Shown here: positions 1 to 7,045 of the stretch, one piece after another
How the letters are laid out: each line of letters starts with the position of its first letter
Numbering within the stretch: position 1 is the stretch's first letter
Assembly (NCBI GenBank): GCA_944392285.1
Contig: CALXWF010000047.1
Span: 1-26,035, forward strand
Length of the DNA: 26,035 nt
Origin: an uncultured Alphaproteobacteria bacterium
GTDB lineage: Bacteria > Pseudomonadota > Alphaproteobacteria > RF32 > CAG-239
Direction: 5' to 3'
Position numbers and translations under genes: made by a program
Notes under the pieces: model-generated
Seen by the model: the letters and a program-made list of their open reading frames with translations, nothing else
The model's database searches: none
What the model was told of the DNA's origin: nothing

Positions 1-1
1 G

Positions 2-412
2 AAAGAAGAACAAATTGCTAAGCTTGAGAAATTTGTTTTTTTATATAAAAATTGGGAAGCTGAGGGAAGCCAAAGGCATTTATATGAAAAAATGCTTCCC
101 GACCTGATTATTGATATGCGTGTCAACCGTTTGGTCGCCATGTGGCGCTTTACAACACGGTTTTTCAAAGCAAAAAAACTTATCGGTAAAAATATTGACC
201 CCGAACTTCCCGTTCAACCTTATCATTATCGTAAAGTTACGCTGACAAAAATCAGAGATTATGATGTAACCGGACAAGAAATTAATGCCGAAATTGCCGA
301 TTTCTTAAAAGGTAACCCAACACCGATTGTGAAATGCAAAAGCTACAGACAATATAAATCTGTCTTTGCTTATATTCAAAAGATGTTGGAGAATGCCCAT
401 GAAAATCATTAA
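2..412 (+). CDS. Unknown protein, C-terminal part (5' end outside window)
   Basis: The reading frame is open from base 2 without a stop, so the gene enters from the left and the methionine at 92 is internal. The visible 136 residues are basic and rich in aromatic residues, with a helical look (KMLPDLIIDMRVNRLVAMWR region) and no membrane segment, signal or motif I can name. Its last 14 bases overlap the start of the next small reading frame at 399, so the two were probably co-translated. I do not recognise the family. Confidence is for it being a real gene, not for a function. Confidence 0.6.
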   Translation, partial: KEEQIAKLEKFVFLYKNWEAEGSQRHLYEKMLPDLIIDMRVNRLVAMWRFTTRFFKAKKLIGKNIDPELPVQPYHYRKVTLTKIRDYDVTGQEINAEIADFLKGNPTPIVKCKSYRQYKSVFAYIQKMLENAHENH

Positions 413-539
413 TATTAATGTCCCTATAAATGCGGGAAAAACAACTGTTTCAAAGTTATTGGCAGATTTGATTATTGATAACGGCACTCAATCTCCTTTG
501 GAAACGGCGCAGGAAATCTTGGATTTTTTACAAAAATAA
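399..539 (+). pseudogene. 46-codon remnant of a P-loop kinase (internal deletion?)
   Basis: The 46 residues begin with a hydrophobic strand followed by a Walker-A-like loop (residues 8-16, V-P-I-N-A-G-K-T-T, G13 K14 T15) and then, after a short acidic stretch, end in PLETAQEILDFLQK, which looks like the last helix of small nucleotide kinases of the chloramphenicol-phosphotransferase/zeta type. Those proteins are usually 150-200 residues, so the middle (lid, substrate site, Walker B) is missing. The simplest reading is an in-frame internal deletion leaving head and tail joined; a genuine short peptide is the alternative. It overlaps the preceding gene by 14 bases and ends 5 bases before the tail of the convergent kinase gene. 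Family assignment is inference from motif shape. Confidence 0.45.
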
Positions 540-544
540 CTTTT

Positions 545-1018
545 TTAATTTGCATCATAGAAAAATATCGGATAGCCTTCTGCCTTGGTCAGCGGGGTGT
601 ATTGTTTTAAGAAGTTATCAAAACAAGCGGCGTCTATAAAAAGCTCGTTCGGATTTTCTTGGGTGCGGGTTAAAACTCTTTGGCGCGCCTTGTCTATGTC
701 ACAGACAACGGCGTGAAAAACCACATTCGGCGTGATGCTCTTGGCCCAATGATAATATTCGGCTCGAACCTCTTTGCTCCAAAAACCGTAATCTAAAATA
801 ACATCTTGGCCTTGCGTTATGGCTTTTTGGGTTTCTTGGCGAATAAACTTGTCTACCTCTTGAAATTTTTCTTGAAAATTATCTGGGGCGCGCCCATAAC
901 GTTGGCGCATTAGTTCATCATGCGTAAAACGAATGGCGCCGGTTTCTTGTGCTAATTTTTTGGCATAAGTGGTTTTGCCAAAACCTAAAAAACCGCATAT
1001 TAAATATATTGTCGGCAT
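545..1018 (-). CDS. Small P-loop ATPase/kinase (AAA_33, zeta-toxin-like)
   Basis: A 157-residue soluble protein with a Walker A loop at residues 9-17 (G-F-L-G-F-G-K-T-T), a D-E-L-M-R-Q segment typical of the substrate side of small kinases, a buried VILDYGFW strand in the Walker B position and a basic lid (RQRVLTRTQ). It belongs to the family of predicted nucleotide/small-molecule kinases that includes zeta toxins and chloramphenicol phosphotransferase; the substrate cannot be told. The ATG at 1018 is chosen because a GGAG lies five bases upstream; an in-frame GTG six bases earlier would overlap that ribosome site. It is transcribed away from the repeat-protein gene. No antitoxin-like partner is visible next to it, so a toxin role is not supported. 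Confidence 0.8.
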   Translation of the reverse strand: MPTIYLICGFLGFGKTTYAKKLAQETGAIRFTHDELMRQRYGRAPDNFQEKFQEVDKFIRQETQKAITQGQDVILDYGFWSKEVRAEYYHWAKSITPNVVFHAVVCDIDKARQRVLTRTQENPNELFIDAACFDNFLKQYTPLTKAEGYPIFFYDAN

Positions 1019-1131
1019 CTTCACTCCTTTTTTAGAGAAGAATATAAAATAAATCTATTAATATTTGCTTGATTTCTTGAGAGAAAAGTATAGCCTTACA
1101 TTAAGGGTTTGTTACTTTTTTGGGGGGACTG

Positions 1132-1590
1132 ATGAAGTATTTATTTTTTGTTTTGAGTTTTTGTTTTTTTGCTTTTGCGGCTCAAGCCGATGTGACTTGT
1201 TATGAAGACAGTTTGGGAAACACACGTTGCTCCGGCACAAACGCCGACGGCGAATATGTTAATACAACCTCTTATACCGACAGCCTCGGCAACACCCGCA
1301 CCAGCGGGCGCGTCGGTAACAAAGACTTAAATACGACCTCTTATACCGATAGTCTCGGCCATACCCGCACCAGAGGGCGCGTCGGCGGACAAGACTTTAA
1401 TGCCACTTCTTATACGGACAGCCTCGGCAACACGCGCACCAACGGCTCGGTCGGACGACAGAATTTTAATGCAAATTCTTATACCGACAGCCTCGGTAAC
1501 ACACGTACAAACGGTTTTATCGGCCAACAGAATTTCAGGACCAATTCTTATACCGATAGTCTTGGTAATAAACATATAAGAAGCTACTAA
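1132..1590 (+). CDS. Secreted 23-residue tandem-repeat protein
   Basis: A 152-residue protein with a clear signal peptide (M-K-Y then a 15-residue hydrophobic core, likely cleavage after A-Q-A at residue 19) followed almost entirely by repeats. A first, diverged copy carries two cysteines (C23, C33); then come four complete 23-residue copies starting at residues 47, 70, 93 and 116 and a partial one at 139. Each begins S-Y-T-D-S-L-G-N-T-R-T and continues G-x-V/I-G-x-Q-x-F-N. Regular G/N/T-rich spacing suggests a beta-rich periplasmic or surface structure. The ATG at 1132 follows a G-rich stretch; the frame could open at a TTG at 1120 but that would run through this ribosome site. Its stop overlaps the start of the repair gene by one base. 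No function is known to me. Confidence 0.8.
   Translation: MKYLFFVLSFCFFAFAAQADVTCYEDSLGNTRCSGTNADGEYVNTTSYTDSLGNTRTSGRVGNKDLNTTSYTDSLGHTRTRGRVGGQDFNATSYTDSLGNTRTNGSVGRQNFNANSYTDSLGNTRTNGFIGQQNFRTNSYTDSLGNKHIRSY
1198..1587 (+). repeat. 69-bp in-frame tandem repeats
   Basis: Four complete 69-bp units start at 1270, 1339, 1408 and 1477, with a partial unit at 1546-1587 and a diverged 72-bp unit at 1198-1269. The conserved core reads tcttataccgacagcctcgg with third-position differences between copies, so the units are not freshly duplicated at the DNA level although the protein repeats are nearly the same. Confidence 0.9.
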
Positions 1591-2093
1591 TGTTTTATTA
1601 TGCTTTTTATAAATCTCCTATCGGCAAACTTACGCTTATCAGCACGGAAACGGCTTTAACGGAGCTGAGGCTTGCAAATAATAATGCGCCTTTGGCCTTG
1701 GGAGAAGATGTGCCGCTCTATAAACCGGATTTGCCGATTTTGGCTCAATGCCACGCTTGGCTTGATGCTTATTTTTCAGGGAAAAAGCCTGATATTTCTA
1801 ACTTATCTTTATCCCCCAAAGGCAGTGACTTTCAACGCAAAGTTTGGCTTTTGCTGACGGAAATTCCTTATGGCGAAACCGTCAGCTATAAAGACATGGC
1901 GCAAAAAATTGCTCCTTTGGTCGGCAAAGCCAAAATGTCTGCTCAGGCTGTCGGCGGTGCTGTCGGCAAAAATCCGATTGCGCTTATTATTCCGTGTCAT
2001 CGGGTTATCGGCCAGAACGGCAAATTGGTCGGTTATGGCGGCGGGCTCGATGTTAAACAAATGCTCCTTGCCCTTGAACAAAAGAATAAGTGA
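1590..2093 (+). CDS. ogt: Methylated-DNA--[protein]-cysteine S-methyltransferase
   Basis: A suicide repair enzyme that takes the alkyl group from O6-methylguanine onto its own cysteine. The 167 residues have the usual two-part layout: an N-terminal strand domain (F-Y-Y-A-F-Y-K-S-P-I-G) and a C-terminal domain with S-D-F-Q-R-K-V-W, I-P-Y-G-E-T-V-S-Y, the P-C-H-R-V-I-G active site with acceptor C136, and G-Y-G-G-G-L. There is no Ada-type regulatory N-terminus, so it is an Ogt-type enzyme. The ATG shares one base with the stop of the repeat-protein gene (TAATG), which implies translational coupling to a secreted protein of unrelated character. The helix before the active site reads S-A-Q-A-V-G-G. 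Confidence 0.95.
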   Translation: MFYYAFYKSPIGKLTLISTETALTELRLANNNAPLALGEDVPLYKPDLPILAQCHAWLDAYFSGKKPDISNLSLSPKGSDFQRKVWLLLTEIPYGETVSYKDMAQKIAPLVGKAKMSAQAVGGAVGKNPIALIIPCHRVIGQNGKLVGYGGGLDVKQMLLALEQKNK

Positions 2094-2110
2094 AAAAATT
2101 TTGCTTGCTC

Positions 2111-2140
2111 TTGACATATACCCCTCATGGGTATATTTCT
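2111..2140 (+). promoter_or_regulatory. Promoter with perfect palindromic operator for the metal exporter
   Basis: A TTGACA -35 box lies at 2111-2116 and an AT-rich -10 (TATATT at 2132-2137 or TATTTC slightly downstream) follows. Between them sits a perfect inverted repeat, ATATACCC (2116-2123), five bases, GGGTATAT (2129-2136). The TACCC-N5-GGGTA shape resembles operators of CsoR/RcnR-family metal sensors; that assignment is inference, and no such regulator gene lies in the window. Confidence 0.7.
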
Positions 2141-2172
2141 AAGACATTCAGAAGCGAAAAAAGGAAACTCAT

Positions 2173-3084
2173 ATGAAACACGCAGAAGAACATTCTCATA
2201 TACATGGTGGGCATTGTCATCATCATGGCGAGGTTAACGAAAAGACCGTCACTTATTTGCTGATTTCTTTTTTTATTAATATGTTGTTGTCGGTGGCTGA
2301 GATTGTCGGGGGTATTATTGCCGGTAGTGTTTCGCTTATCGGCGATGCTTTGCACAACACTTCTGATGCTTTTTCAATTTTAATTGCCGTCATTGCCTTT
2401 AAAATCGGTCGTAAAAAAGCTGATGCTAAATATACCTATGGGTTTAAGCGGGCCGAAATTATCGGCGGTTTTGTTAATTTGATTTTGTTGTTTATCTCCG
2501 GCTGTTATTTGGTGGTGGAAGGTATTGGGCGCCTGATTACCCCTGAGCCGATTGAAGGTGGAATTATTATCGCCGTGTCCGTTTTGGCCTTGATTATTGA
2601 CGCCGCTACCGCAAAATTATCGCACCATGGGTCAGAACATAATACAAATATGCGGATGGTGTTTTTGTATAATTTGGCTGATGCTCTCGGCTCGGTGGGC
2701 GTGATTGTTTCCGGCTTGTTTGTGGTGTGGTTTAATATCTTTTGGGTAGACGGATTGGTTGCTTTGTTGATTGCGGCTTATATGATTTATCAATCCGTGG
2801 CGGCTTTTCCCAGAGTGGTCAATATTTTAATGAATGCCGCCCCCGAAGGTCTTGACCTTAATGAGATTAAACACAGACTCATGCAGATTGAGGGAATCTG
2901 CGATATTCACCATTTGCATGTGTGGTGTGTTAATGAACATGATGTTTCTTTAGAATGTCATATGGTGGCCGATGACTTGGCTTTAATCAGCGCGGCGGCT
3001 AAAGTTTTGGAAGAAGAATTTGACATTCATCACAGCAATATTCAGCTTGAAACCAGCGCCAACTGCAAAGATTGTTGTTTATAA
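2173..3084 (+). CDS. Cation diffusion facilitator metal exporter (CzcD/DmeF-like)
   Basis: A 303-residue inner-membrane antiporter that exports divalent metals such as Zn, Co, Ni or Cd. It has a histidine-rich cytoplasmic N-terminus (about residues 2-22, eight His), six hydrophobic helices, the TM2 metal motif G-D-A-L-H-N-T-S-D (HxxxD) and the characteristic cytoplasmic C-terminal domain (HHLHVWCVNEHDVSLECH). The very C-terminus ends in C-K-D-C-C-L. In TM5 the family HxxxD appears as Y-N-L-A-D: tyrosine (codon TAT) stands in the usual histidine place. A good ribosome site (AAGGA) precedes the ATG, and expression is probably metal-controlled through the palindrome at 2116-2136. It ends flush against the convergent alkD-like gene. 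Confidence 0.93.
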   Translation: MKHAEEHSHIHGGHCHHHGEVNEKTVTYLLISFFINMLLSVAEIVGGIIAGSVSLIGDALHNTSDAFSILIAVIAFKIGRKKADAKYTYGFKRAEIIGGFVNLILLFISGCYLVVEGIGRLITPEPIEGGIIIAVSVLALIIDAATAKLSHHGSEHNTNMRMVFLYNLADALGSVGVIVSGLFVVWFNIFWVDGLVALLIAAYMIYQSVAAFPRVVNILMNAAPEGLDLNEIKHRLMQIEGICDIHHLHVWCVNEHDVSLECHMVADDLALISAAAKVLEEEFDIHHSNIQLETSANCKDCCL

Positions 3085-3798
3085 TCAGCCTTTGGCCGTA
3101 AGATAATGTCGGCGTTGCGGCACAGAAAGTCTTTCAATGGCATAGCGTAAAGTTGTTCGCGGCAGAATCGGCGCATTGGCTTCCAAAAAAGCACAAAGCT
3201 CCGCTTCGTCTTGCTTGCCCATTTCTCGCAGCATCCAACCAACGGATTTGTGCATTAAATCATGCGGGTGATTTTTAAATTTCAGCGCAAATTCTTTGAT
3301 GAGCGAAAATTCTCCTTGTTTGATGAGATACCAATTGGCAACCACCGCCACACGTTGATGCCACAAATTATTGCTGTTTGCAAGGCGGCGCAAGAGGTCA
3401 TAATTTTGCCGCGAAAAGCAATAAGAACCCAAAATTTTGTGGGCGGAAATATCAACCAAATCCCAATTATTGACGTTGTCCAAATTTTTAAGATAAAAAT
3501 CAACATAGGTTTGTTGTTCAACAGCAGAGGCTTTGGCATAACGGCGCGTCAGCACTCTTAAGCAAAAAGAGCGGATTTCATGAATTTTGTCTTGCAATAA
3601 AATTTCTAAATCTGCCAGACTTAGAAGGGTTTGATATTTGTGCGCCAATTTCTCAACACCGGCAGCTTTGATGCCGCAAAATGTGTCATGAGCGGCATAA
3701 GCCCCCTCACCTGTCTTAAAAAAACGCAGGGCGCCTCGTGCCGTCTGTTTATCTGCGGCGGCGGCAAAATCTGCCCGAACTTCCTCAACCAAGCTCAT
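3085..3798 (-). CDS. DNA alkylation repair protein, AlkD-like
   Basis: A 237-residue all-helical HEAT-repeat DNA glycosylase for alkylated bases (N3/N7-alkylpurines). The family signature N-N-W-D-L-V-D is present and so is L-W-H-Q-R-V-A-V-V, holding the aspartate and arginine that contact the damaged nucleotide in AlkD; the tail carries K-S-V-G-W-M-L-R-E-M-G-K. Its ATG lies within the stop of the transporter gene upstream (ATGA overlap), so it is translated from the same message. It is the second alkylation-repair gene in the first 4 kb, with the methyltransferase at 1590. Confidence 0.9.
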   Translation of the reverse strand: MSLVEEVRADFAAAADKQTARGALRFFKTGEGAYAAHDTFCGIKAAGVEKLAHKYQTLLSLADLEILLQDKIHEIRSFCLRVLTRRYAKASAVEQQTYVDFYLKNLDNVNNWDLVDISAHKILGSYCFSRQNYDLLRRLANSNNLWHQRVAVVANWYLIKQGEFSLIKEFALKFKNHPHDLMHKSVGWMLREMGKQDEAELCAFLEANAPILPRTTLRYAIERLSVPQRRHYLTAKG

Positions 3799-5204
3799 TT
3801 ATGTTTTTCTTTCTTGCCGAAATGGCAGAAGCCAAAAGCGGCCAAAGCAACCACAGCCAAAACGGCACCGATGGTCTGCGCCGTTGCGGCCGGCAGGCGA
3901 AAGCCGATTTTGTCATATAAAATATATGAGGTGCAGACCGCCGTCATGAATGTAGCCGGCAGCAGAGCTATCAAACAATTCTTTTGCTTTCTGATTAGAT
4001 AAAAACAACACATCCACAGCGTAATGGTTGCCAAGCATTGGTTGGCCCAGCCAAAATAGGTCCAAATAACCGTTAAGTCAAACAGGCTGAGGAGGATGCC
4101 GCCGCCCAAGACCAAAATGCTGATAAGCAACCTCTGCCCCAAATTTTTCTTTGAGGTCGGAAAATAATCCGCAACTGACAGACGCGCCGAACGAAAAGCC
4201 GTATCTCCCGAGGTGATAGACAGCAAGACCACTGAAATAACCGTTAATATTGCCCCGATATTGCCGAGATAGCCTTTGGCAATGCCCGAAACCGCCGCTC
4301 CGGGACCGCCGGCATTAATCACGGCAAACAACCCTTCAGAACCTTGATAAAAAGACATTCCCAAAGTGGCCCAGACTAAAGCGACGACACCTTCGGTTAT
4401 CATGGCGCCGTAAAACACCGCTCGACCGTTTTTTTCATTTGGCAAGCATCTGGCCATGAGCGGTGATTGCGTGGCATGAAACCCGCTTAAGGCTCCACAG
4501 GCAATGGTGACGAACATAAGCGGAAAAATGGGTAAATCTTGCGGGTGTTGATTGCTTAGACTTAAATTTGGATATAAGGGACGGCCGTCAAAGAGCATAA
4601 AGGCCATTAAGGCTAAAGTTACCCCCAATAAAAGCAAGGCAAATAACGGATAAAAACGACCGATGATTTTATCTATCGGCAAAAGGGTGGCCAAAAAATA
4701 ATAGCCGAAGATGATGCCGAGCCAAAGCAAAAACGGCGCCCCGCTGATGTCGGCCAACATTTGTGCCGGGCTCATGGCAAAAACCGCTCCGAGTAAAAGC
4801 AAGAAAAAGATAGAAAAGACCAAAAAGACGATCTTAACCTTATTGCCCAAATATTTTTCAACCAGCAAATTAAGCGACCAGCCGTTGTTGCGTAAAGATA
4901 TCATACCGGCCAAATAATCATGCACGCCGCCGGCAAAAATTGAGCCTAAAACAATCCAGAATAAAGCAACCGGCCCGTATAAAGCCCCGAGCAAAGCCCC
5001 GAACACCGGCCCTAAACCGGCAATGTTTAAGAACTGAATCAAAAAAATGCGCCAAACCGGTAAAGGCACATAGTCGACATTATCACAAGCGGCCACCGCC
5101 GGGGTCGGCTGTTGCGGCATAATGCCAAAAATTTTTTCAACCATGCGGCTGTAAAACCAATAGCCCAAAAACAAGGCCGCGCAAGCACTCAGAAATACCA
5201 ACAT
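3795..5204 (-). CDS. cstA: Carbon starvation protein CstA-family peptide/pyruvate transporter
   Basis: A 469-residue multi-spanning membrane protein of the CstA family, which imports peptides or pyruvate. Recognisable blocks are F-L-N-I-A-G-L-G-P near residue 60, G-S-I-F-A-G-G-V-H-D-Y-L-A-G-M, A-C-G-A-L-S-G-F-H-A-T-Q-S-P and T-S-G-D-T-A-F-R-S-A-R. About twelve or more hydrophobic helices are visible. It belongs to the short clade; E. coli CstA is about 700 residues. A GGAG seven bases before the ATG supports the start. It shares four bases with the alkD-like gene behind it. The pairing of a nutrient transporter with a repair enzyme has no obvious functional logic. Confidence 0.92.
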   Translation of the reverse strand: MLVFLSACAALFLGYWFYSRMVEKIFGIMPQQPTPAVAACDNVDYVPLPVWRIFLIQFLNIAGLGPVFGALLGALYGPVALFWIVLGSIFAGGVHDYLAGMISLRNNGWSLNLLVEKYLGNKVKIVFLVFSIFFLLLLGAVFAMSPAQMLADISGAPFLLWLGIIFGYYFLATLLPIDKIIGRFYPLFALLLLGVTLALMAFMLFDGRPLYPNLSLSNQHPQDLPIFPLMFVTIACGALSGFHATQSPLMARCLPNEKNGRAVFYGAMITEGVVALVWATLGMSFYQGSEGLFAVINAGGPGAAVSGIAKGYLGNIGAILTVISVVLLSITSGDTAFRSARLSVADYFPTSKKNLGQRLLISILVLGGGILLSLFDLTVIWTYFGWANQCLATITLWMCCFYLIRKQKNCLIALLPATFMTAVCTSYILYDKIGFRLPAATAQTIGAVLAVVALAAFGFCHFGKKEKHK

Positions 5205-5312
5205 CTTTTGCTCCTTTGCTCAAACTTTTTTTGATTTTAGCTTTTCTTTGCCAAGATTTAAATCATAAAAACAAGGTTAAAAACAAAAATTTTAGATTGA
5301 GTCATTTTTAAC

Positions 5313-5341
5313 TTTACAATTTTAACAATATAGAACATAAT
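5313..5341 (+). promoter_or_regulatory. Probable sigma-70 promoter of the ankyrin gene
   Basis: TTTACA (5313-5318), a 17-base spacer and CATAAT (5336-5341) lie about 33 bases before the ATG at 5374, in the AT-rich spacer between the divergent cstA and ankyrin genes. Confidence 0.5.
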
Positions 5342-5373
5342 AAGAACAAATTTAACAAGAATCGGAGCTTTTG

Positions 5374-6258
5374 ATGAAAAAACATCGGCCAAAAATTTTA
5401 ATCTTCTGCTTGCTGGCGCTGCTTTTGGCCAGTGTCGGCGGCTTGTTTTACGGGCAGAAAATATCGCAACAAAAACTTTTTGCCCAACTGTTAGACACCC
5501 CGCCGGATAAATTGTCTGAATTTAAGGGGGGAACACCCAAAATACTTAATATGCAAGGGGCAGACGGATATCGCCCGCTCAGCCATTTTATTGCGGCCCA
5601 TAACTCACCCGCCGCGGTTAAAGAGCTGGTTAAACAAGGGGCAGACGTTAATCTGCCAAATTGTGACGGTTCAACGCCGCTGATTGTGGCCTTGGTAAAC
5701 CGCGCTCCGGAGGCTATGGTTGCAACATTGCTTGAGGCCGGTGCCGACCCGAACTATTTGTGGAACGGCTTATTTTCTCCTTTAATGGTGATGCTTGATT
5801 TTGACCAAAATGATGTTTATTTGTCTTTGCTGTTAGAGGCCGGTGCTGATATTAACCTGCGCAATGAAAAAGGAGATAGTTTGTTGGTTTTGGCCGTCTT
5901 GGGGCAAAAATCGCCGGCTTATATTCAAGACTTAATCAATCGCGGTGCTGATGTACATAATGTTGACAACGCGGGCGGAACCATCGCCGATGCTTTGTTA
6001 TTTTATCCGGCAGATGTAAAAGTGTTTGATGTTTTGGCGGAAAACGGGTTTGATTTTTCTGCCCTTGATGAAAACGGCGACAGCTATTTAACTAAAGCGG
6101 TGCTGCATAATCAACCCCTTCAGGTTTTGGAAAAAATTATTGTTTTGGGCGCAGATATTCATCAGAAAAATCAGCAACAAAAAACTGCCTTAGATATTGC
6201 CACCATAATCGGAAACACGCAAGCCGTCAGATTTTTACGGCAAAAAGGCGCTAAATAA
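5374..6258 (+). CDS. Membrane-anchored ankyrin-repeat protein
   Basis: A 294-residue protein with a basic start and one hydrophobic segment (about residues 9-28) that acts as a signal anchor or uncleaved signal, followed by about six ankyrin repeats. The repeat hallmarks G-A-D-V/I-N and L-L-E-A-G-A-D recur about every 33 residues (K-Q-G-A-D-V-N, E-A-G-A-D-P-N, E-A-G-A-D-I-N, N-R-G-A-D-V-H, V-L-G-A-D-I-H). The repeats should face the periplasm or outside and serve for protein binding; no partner is indicated. A GGAG six bases upstream of 5374 selects this ATG over the TTG at 5371. It stands alone, with its own promoter and a terminator behind it. Confidence 0.88.
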   Translation: MKKHRPKILIFCLLALLLASVGGLFYGQKISQQKLFAQLLDTPPDKLSEFKGGTPKILNMQGADGYRPLSHFIAAHNSPAAVKELVKQGADVNLPNCDGSTPLIVALVNRAPEAMVATLLEAGADPNYLWNGLFSPLMVMLDFDQNDVYLSLLLEAGADINLRNEKGDSLLVLAVLGQKSPAYIQDLINRGADVHNVDNAGGTIADALLFYPADVKVFDVLAENGFDFSALDENGDSYLTKAVLHNQPLQVLEKIIVLGADIHQKNQQQKTALDIATIIGNTQAVRFLRQKGAK

Positions 6259-6269
6259 GGCAAACAAAA

Positions 6270-6296
6270 AAACACCCGCTTTTGCACGGGTGTTTT
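6270..6296. terminator. Bidirectional intrinsic terminator
   Basis: A nine-pair stem (AAACACCCG at 6270-6278 with CGGGTGTTT at 6287-6295) closes an eight-base loop. T-runs follow on both strands, so it can end both the ankyrin gene and the convergent small genes. Confidence 0.85.
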
Positions 6297-6312
6297 TGAA
6301 AGGCTGATATTT

Positions 6313-6663
6313 TTAATGTTCAAGCACGGCATCTTCCCAGCTTTTTAGACCGTATTTGCTCCAATCAAGCGGGATTTTATCTACATGTTGAATATCTACA
6401 TAGTAGCTGTCTTTGATGTTTTCTAAAATTGTTTCAACAACTATCACCTCATAGGCTTTGCGGAGTTTGTCCCGAACCTCGGGGTGGACATAGTCTAGAA
6501 TAATGTTTTGTTCCTGATTGCGAACAAAAATGGCATGATCATTGCCATCATATATAATTTTTGGCGAATCGGGCGTATCATGTTTGGCTTCTAAAAAGAT
6601 ATAAAGCTCGCCGCCCTCGCCTTCGGCTATCAGATAGCTGTTTTCTTTGCTGACCTTGGCCAT
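6313..6663 (-). CDS. Small hypothetical soluble protein
   Basis: A 116-residue acidic protein without signal peptide or membrane segment. It starts M-A-K-V-S-K-E-N-S-Y-L-I and contains alternating strands (E-L-Y-I-F-L-E-A, K-I-I-Y-D-G-N-D-H-A-I-F-V) followed by a helical part. I do not recognise a family. It lies 27 bases behind the membrane-protein gene at 6691 and no promoter is evident between them, so both are probably one transcript ending at the hairpin 6270-6296. The ribosome site is weak (AAAGGC), which fits dependence on the upstream gene. Confidence 0.65.
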   Translation of the reverse strand: MAKVSKENSYLIAEGEGGELYIFLEAKHDTPDSPKIIYDGNDHAIFVRNQEQNIILDYVHPEVRDKLRKAYEVIVVETILENIKDSYYVDIQHVDKIPLDWSKYGLKSWEDAVLEH

Positions 6664-6690
6664 GTTTTTCTGCCTTTGCTGTTTACTTTC

Positions 6691-7020
6691 TTATCTTCCT
6701 TGCTGAGCTTTTTTTAAGTCGGCAATATTAATGGGGGCATCTTTTTTATTACCGCCGTTTTTGTTTTCGCTGTTTCTTTTAGCATTGCGGTACATTTGGA
6801 TCGCCGCACCAAAAGAAATAAGCCCAGCGATAGCCTCTAAAGGTATTTCAGTTGCTTTTTGTCCCGTTCTTCCGGCATTTTCTACAGAGACATCGACTAC
6901 TTTTGGCTCTTTAGTCAAGCCTTGGTATGTCAGATACGACCCCAAAACCGTGGCGCCACAAACAGCGGCAAGTCTTAAATTATATGAAAGTTTTGGCGGT
7001 AATGCTTTTCTATAGCTCAT
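6691..7020 (-). CDS. Small hypothetical membrane protein
   Basis: A 109-residue protein with two hydrophobic segments (about residues 14-33 and 60-76) and a polar, lysine/asparagine-rich tail (N-A-K-R-N-S-E-N-K-N-G-G-N-K-K-D). No family recognised. The ATG is preceded by GGAG at a normal distance, and a consensus sigma-70 promoter lies only some 35 bases upstream, so the gene is probably strongly expressed unless repressed. It leads a two-gene unit with the 116-residue protein. Confidence 0.68.
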   Translation of the reverse strand: MSYRKALPPKLSYNLRLAAVCGATVLGSYLTYQGLTKEPKVVDVSVENAGRTGQKATEIPLEAIAGLISFGAAIQMYRNAKRNSENKNGGNKKDAPINIADLKKAQQGR

Positions 7021-7045
7021 TATAGTTCTCCATAAGCTGGTTTTT

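Noticed and set aside
545..1018. Zeta-type toxin-antitoxin system
   Set aside because: The kinase fold fits, but no small antitoxin gene lies next to it in the same direction and the family contains many non-toxin kinases.
1327..1575. Open frame antisense to the repeat protein
   Set aside because: It is a by-product of the in-frame repeats; no ribosome site or independent sign of coding.
1198..1587. Regular repeats that might be taken for a CRISPR array or a minisatellite
   Set aside because: The 69-bp units are contiguous, in frame, multiples of three, encode a repeated peptide and have no spacers.
1590..2093. Glutamine in place of the arginine finger before the alkyltransferase active site (S-A-Q-A-V-G-G)
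   Set aside because: The human enzyme has Arg here, but S-A-Q-A-V-G-G-A-V-G is, as far as I recall, common in bacterial Ogt proteins, so it is likely a normal subgroup variant.
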